A stretch of DNA of 7,125 nucleotides, from assembly GCA_023442215.1 (NCBI GenBank), contig JAEZMP010000340.1:1-7125 (forward strand), given 5' to 3'. The DNA comes from Pseudomonadota bacterium (GTDB lineage: Bacteria > Pseudomonadota > Alphaproteobacteria > Rhizobiales > Segnochrobactraceae). The notes under the pieces are model-generated. The model was not told the origin of the DNA, did no database searches, and saw only the letters and a program-made list of their open reading frames with translations. The position numbers and the translations under genes are program-made. Below, one piece after another: positions 5,564-7,125 of this stretch (positions are counted from its first letter, which is position 1; every line of letters starts with the position of its first letter).

Positions 5564-6688
5564 ATGCCCAAACAGAACGCTTCAGCCAAAGAGCTATGGG
5601 GACAGTTGCTGGAACAGCTTTCCAGAGCCCCCTACGCAACGCTGCAGGACCCTAATTATAACCCCGAAAAGGACGAGGCGAAGTTCCGTGTCGCCATGCG
5701 CCAAGCCGGTTGGTCAGATGCGGAGATCGCATGGAGAATGAAAGTCCATAAGGCACAGATCGAAGAGGCCCCCACGACCAGCGCCGGCGTTAATCCGCAC
5801 GTGGAATTTATGTTTGGCGTGCTGTGTGACGATGTCGAAGCGGCCATGGATCGCCTGCGGATGACCTCACACACGAGGGTAGCGCGGGGGGTGGAACCTC
5901 GGCTGGGACCTTACGCCGCTAAGACAAATGTCATTATGACAGAGGAAAGCATCATCACGATCGGTACGCAGCTTTTTAGGTTTTGTGGCCTAATTGCTCG
6001 CGCCTTTACTCGGACCGTGCAGATAGACGCTGATTTCTGGGATTCAGACCGTTACAGCAAGGATGCTGCGATCCGACTGATACGCGAAAATCCGAATCTC
6101 CTCCTTTACTGGGCTCGCATATACACATCGTATGCGCTCACCGGCACGAACATCCTTACGCCATTCCGTCCTGCGACTATATTCGAGCTTTCGTTCGAAC
6201 ACGTGGCCAGAGCCATGGAGCTTTTTGCCGTCGCCCACGAATATGGTCACCATCATCACGATCATGGTCGACAGATCGATCGGCAGGTAGAAAAAGCTGA
6301 GGAATTCGAAGCCGACCAGTTCGCTTTGAAGATCTGCTACGAGATCGAACGTTTTCGCCATGTGCTTGGATACAATCCCTATCTGACCTCCGGCGCCGGG
6401 GGACTTATCCTCCTACGTGCGTTGCGCACATTGCGGACGGTCGAGATGCGGTTGAAAGGCATTCAAGTGGCTAGGACCGACAGCCACCCGGAGGTCGAAG
6501 AGCGAGCCGCACGTTTTGATACTGTAGCTTTGCTCTGCCCCTCAGAATTCGCGACGCTACAGCACTTCAGAAGGTCATCCGCGCGGGTCCTAGATGCCGT
6601 CGACACCGAGACCGCGTGTTGGCTCGCTGGGCTGACGCCGGCGACGTTGCGCGAGATCGGTCGCTGGAGATCGCTGCTGGACTTTTGA
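5564..6688 (+). CDS. M48-like zinc metallopeptidase, uncharacterised
   Basis: This protein has 374 residues. HEYGH at 225-229 is an HExxH zinc-binding motif with Glu226 as catalytic base. EEFEADQFA at 246-254 supplies the third ligand, probably Glu247 by analogy with the ExxAD motif of HtpX-like M48 peptidases. DSHPEVEER at 306-314 resembles the (S/T)HPxxxxR motif of the same family. Unlike HtpX it shows no clear transmembrane segment or signal peptide, so it is probably cytosolic. The N-terminal 200 residues match nothing I recognise; GWSDAEIAWRMKVHKAQ at 49-65 faintly resembles a helix-turn-helix. The active site is followed at once by a His-rich run, HHHDHG. AGAGGA at 5545-5550 is a distant ribosome site, 13 bases from the ATG. 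The frame is open upstream to 5456 without a start codon, so the N-terminus is uncertain. Codon use differs sharply from the catabolic genes. Substrate and role are unknown. Confidence 0.8.
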   Translation: MPKQNASAKELWGQLLEQLSRAPYATLQDPNYNPEKDEAKFRVAMRQAGWSDAEIAWRMKVHKAQIEEAPTTSAGVNPHVEFMFGVLCDDVEAAMDRLRMTSHTRVARGVEPRLGPYAAKTNVIMTEESIITIGTQLFRFCGLIARAFTRTVQIDADFWDSDRYSKDAAIRLIRENPNLLLYWARIYTSYALTGTNILTPFRPATIFELSFEHVARAMELFAVAHEYGHHHHDHGRQIDRQVEKAEEFEADQFALKICYEIERFRHVLGYNPYLTSGAGGLILLRALRTLRTVEMRLKGIQVARTDSHPEVEERAARFDTVALLCPSEFATLQHFRRSSARVLDAVDTETACWLAGLTPATLREIGRWRSLLDF

Positions 6689-6901
6689 CGTGTCAGCGAC
6701 GCCGCCATACCTCAAAAATCTCAACGTCTCCTAGCATGACCACCATGCGTCTGACGAATTCTCCAGAGTTTGGAGTACCGGAAGTTGCTGCGCGCTCCAC
6801 CCGGCTGTCTTCAACGCATCGTGGTATGCGAACCAAATAATAAACTTAATTATATTTGGAATTTTGATTCTCCTCCGATTAATATTATCCAAATTTATCC
6901 A
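6689..6901. other. AT-rich convergent intergenic region
   Basis: This gap lies between the metallopeptidase gene and the convergent minus-strand gene. I see no gene in it. A plus-strand frame running through to 6840 overlaps the end of the peptidase gene and is not convincing. The last 70 bases before the minus-strand gene (6831-6900) contain only 16 G or C, against roughly 70% GC in the catabolic cluster. It carries a small 5-bp hairpin (6815-6830, CGCAT/ATGCG) and the AT-rich inverted repeat at 6833-6859. Confidence 0.6.
6833..6859. repeat. AT-rich inverted repeat, possible terminator
   Basis: CCAAATA (6833-6839) pairs with TATTTGG (6853-6859). Allowing one bulged A, three more pairs follow, leaving a 6-base loop. 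On the plus strand AATTTTGATT follows, so it could weakly end transcription of the metallopeptidase gene. Being mostly A-T pairs, the stem would be weak. A regulatory site or chance in AT-rich DNA is equally possible. A third CCAAAT at 6889-6894 could pair with the right arm instead. Confidence 0.3.
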
Positions 6902-7123
6902 TCAGAATGGGATGTCGTCATTCATGCCTTCGCTGAATTTAGATCCAACCTTTTTGGGCCCCTCTATCCGTCTGCGCTCGACAGGGGGAGGCAATTTTAC
7001 ATCACCTTCCAAATCCTTCGCGTGGCCGAGGACTTCACTGATACGCTTGATGAGTTCTGTGAGCGGGTTAAGTCCCTCCCCAACCTTTTTCACAGCATCG
7101 GCAGCATCGATCATGAATGCCAT
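6902..7123 (-). CDS. Small or partial protein with SSB-like C-terminal tip
   Basis: Seventy-three residues are visible, from an ATG two bases inside the window edge. The gene may be complete or may continue beyond the edge; no ribosome site can be checked. A helical-looking segment (about 5-40, AVKKVGEGLNPLTELIKRI) is followed by a charged and proline-containing linker (PPPVERRR) and the end MNDDIPF. The last residues closely match the acidic tip of bacterial SSB (DDDIPF in Escherichia coli), which docks DNA-repair and replication proteins such as RecQ, RecO, exonuclease I and DNA polymerase III chi. No OB-fold is seen in the visible part. The protein could be the tail of a longer mobile-element DNA-binding protein, or a small protein that borrows the SSB docking signal. 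It converges on the metallopeptidase gene and shares its lower GC. Function is not known. Confidence 0.65.
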   Translation of the reverse strand: MAFMIDAADAVKKVGEGLNPLTELIKRISEVLGHAKDLEGDVKLPPPVERRRIEGPKKVGSKFSEGMNDDIPF

Positions 7124-7125
7124 CG

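Noticed and set aside
5478..5741. Plus-strand frame starting at GTG 5478, as a possible upstream gene or frameshifted start of the peptidase
   Set aside because: Its product has no motif and most of it overlaps the peptidase gene in another frame. The peptidase's own frame is open through this region without needing a frameshift.
6616..6840. Plus-strand frame of 74 codons after the metallopeptidase
   Set aside because: It begins inside the peptidase gene in another frame, has no ribosome site, and the part beyond the gene has no recognisable features.
1..7125. CRISPR array, insertion sequence or transposase
   Set aside because: No regularly spaced repeats and no transposase or integrase motifs are present in any frame.

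Overview
The window looks like a stretch of a high-GC alphaproteobacterial chromosome, probably of the Hyphomicrobiales type. That is an inference from base composition, codon use and the style of the genes, not from a marker gene. It falls into two parts of different character.

Part 1 (about 1-5420, very GC-rich) is a catabolic cluster. Five plus-strand genes are packed into one apparent operon: the 3' end of an ABC transporter ATPase of the spermidine/putrescine (PotA) type, two PotB/PotC-type permeases, a short-chain dehydrogenase/reductase (SDR), and an enolase-superfamily protein of the mandelate racemase subgroup. Junctions are 4-bp overlaps or gaps of 4-8 bp. A convergent minus-strand gene follows after only 40 bp and encodes a galactose-mutarotase-like (aldose 1-epimerase family) protein. 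Importer, epimerase, NAD-dependent dehydrogenase and acid-sugar dehydratase fit uptake and oxidative, non-phosphorylated breakdown of a sugar or sugar acid. The substrate cannot be read from the sequence.

Part 2 (about 5420-7125) has clearly lower GC and different codon use, which suggests acquired DNA. The switch follows a G-rich tract at 5399-5417. It holds one complete gene, a zinc metallopeptidase-like protein (HEYGH, EFEAD and SHP motifs, M48-like, no obvious membrane anchor). Next comes an AT-rich intergenic stretch, then the 3' end of a convergent minus-strand gene whose product ends in MNDDIPF, very like the C-terminal tip of bacterial single-stranded-DNA-binding protein (SSB). No integrase, tRNA, insertion sequence or CRISPR array is visible, so the island's limits and nature are unresolved.

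The most interesting material is this second part: an uncharacterised metallopeptidase next to a small non-SSB protein with an SSB-like tail.
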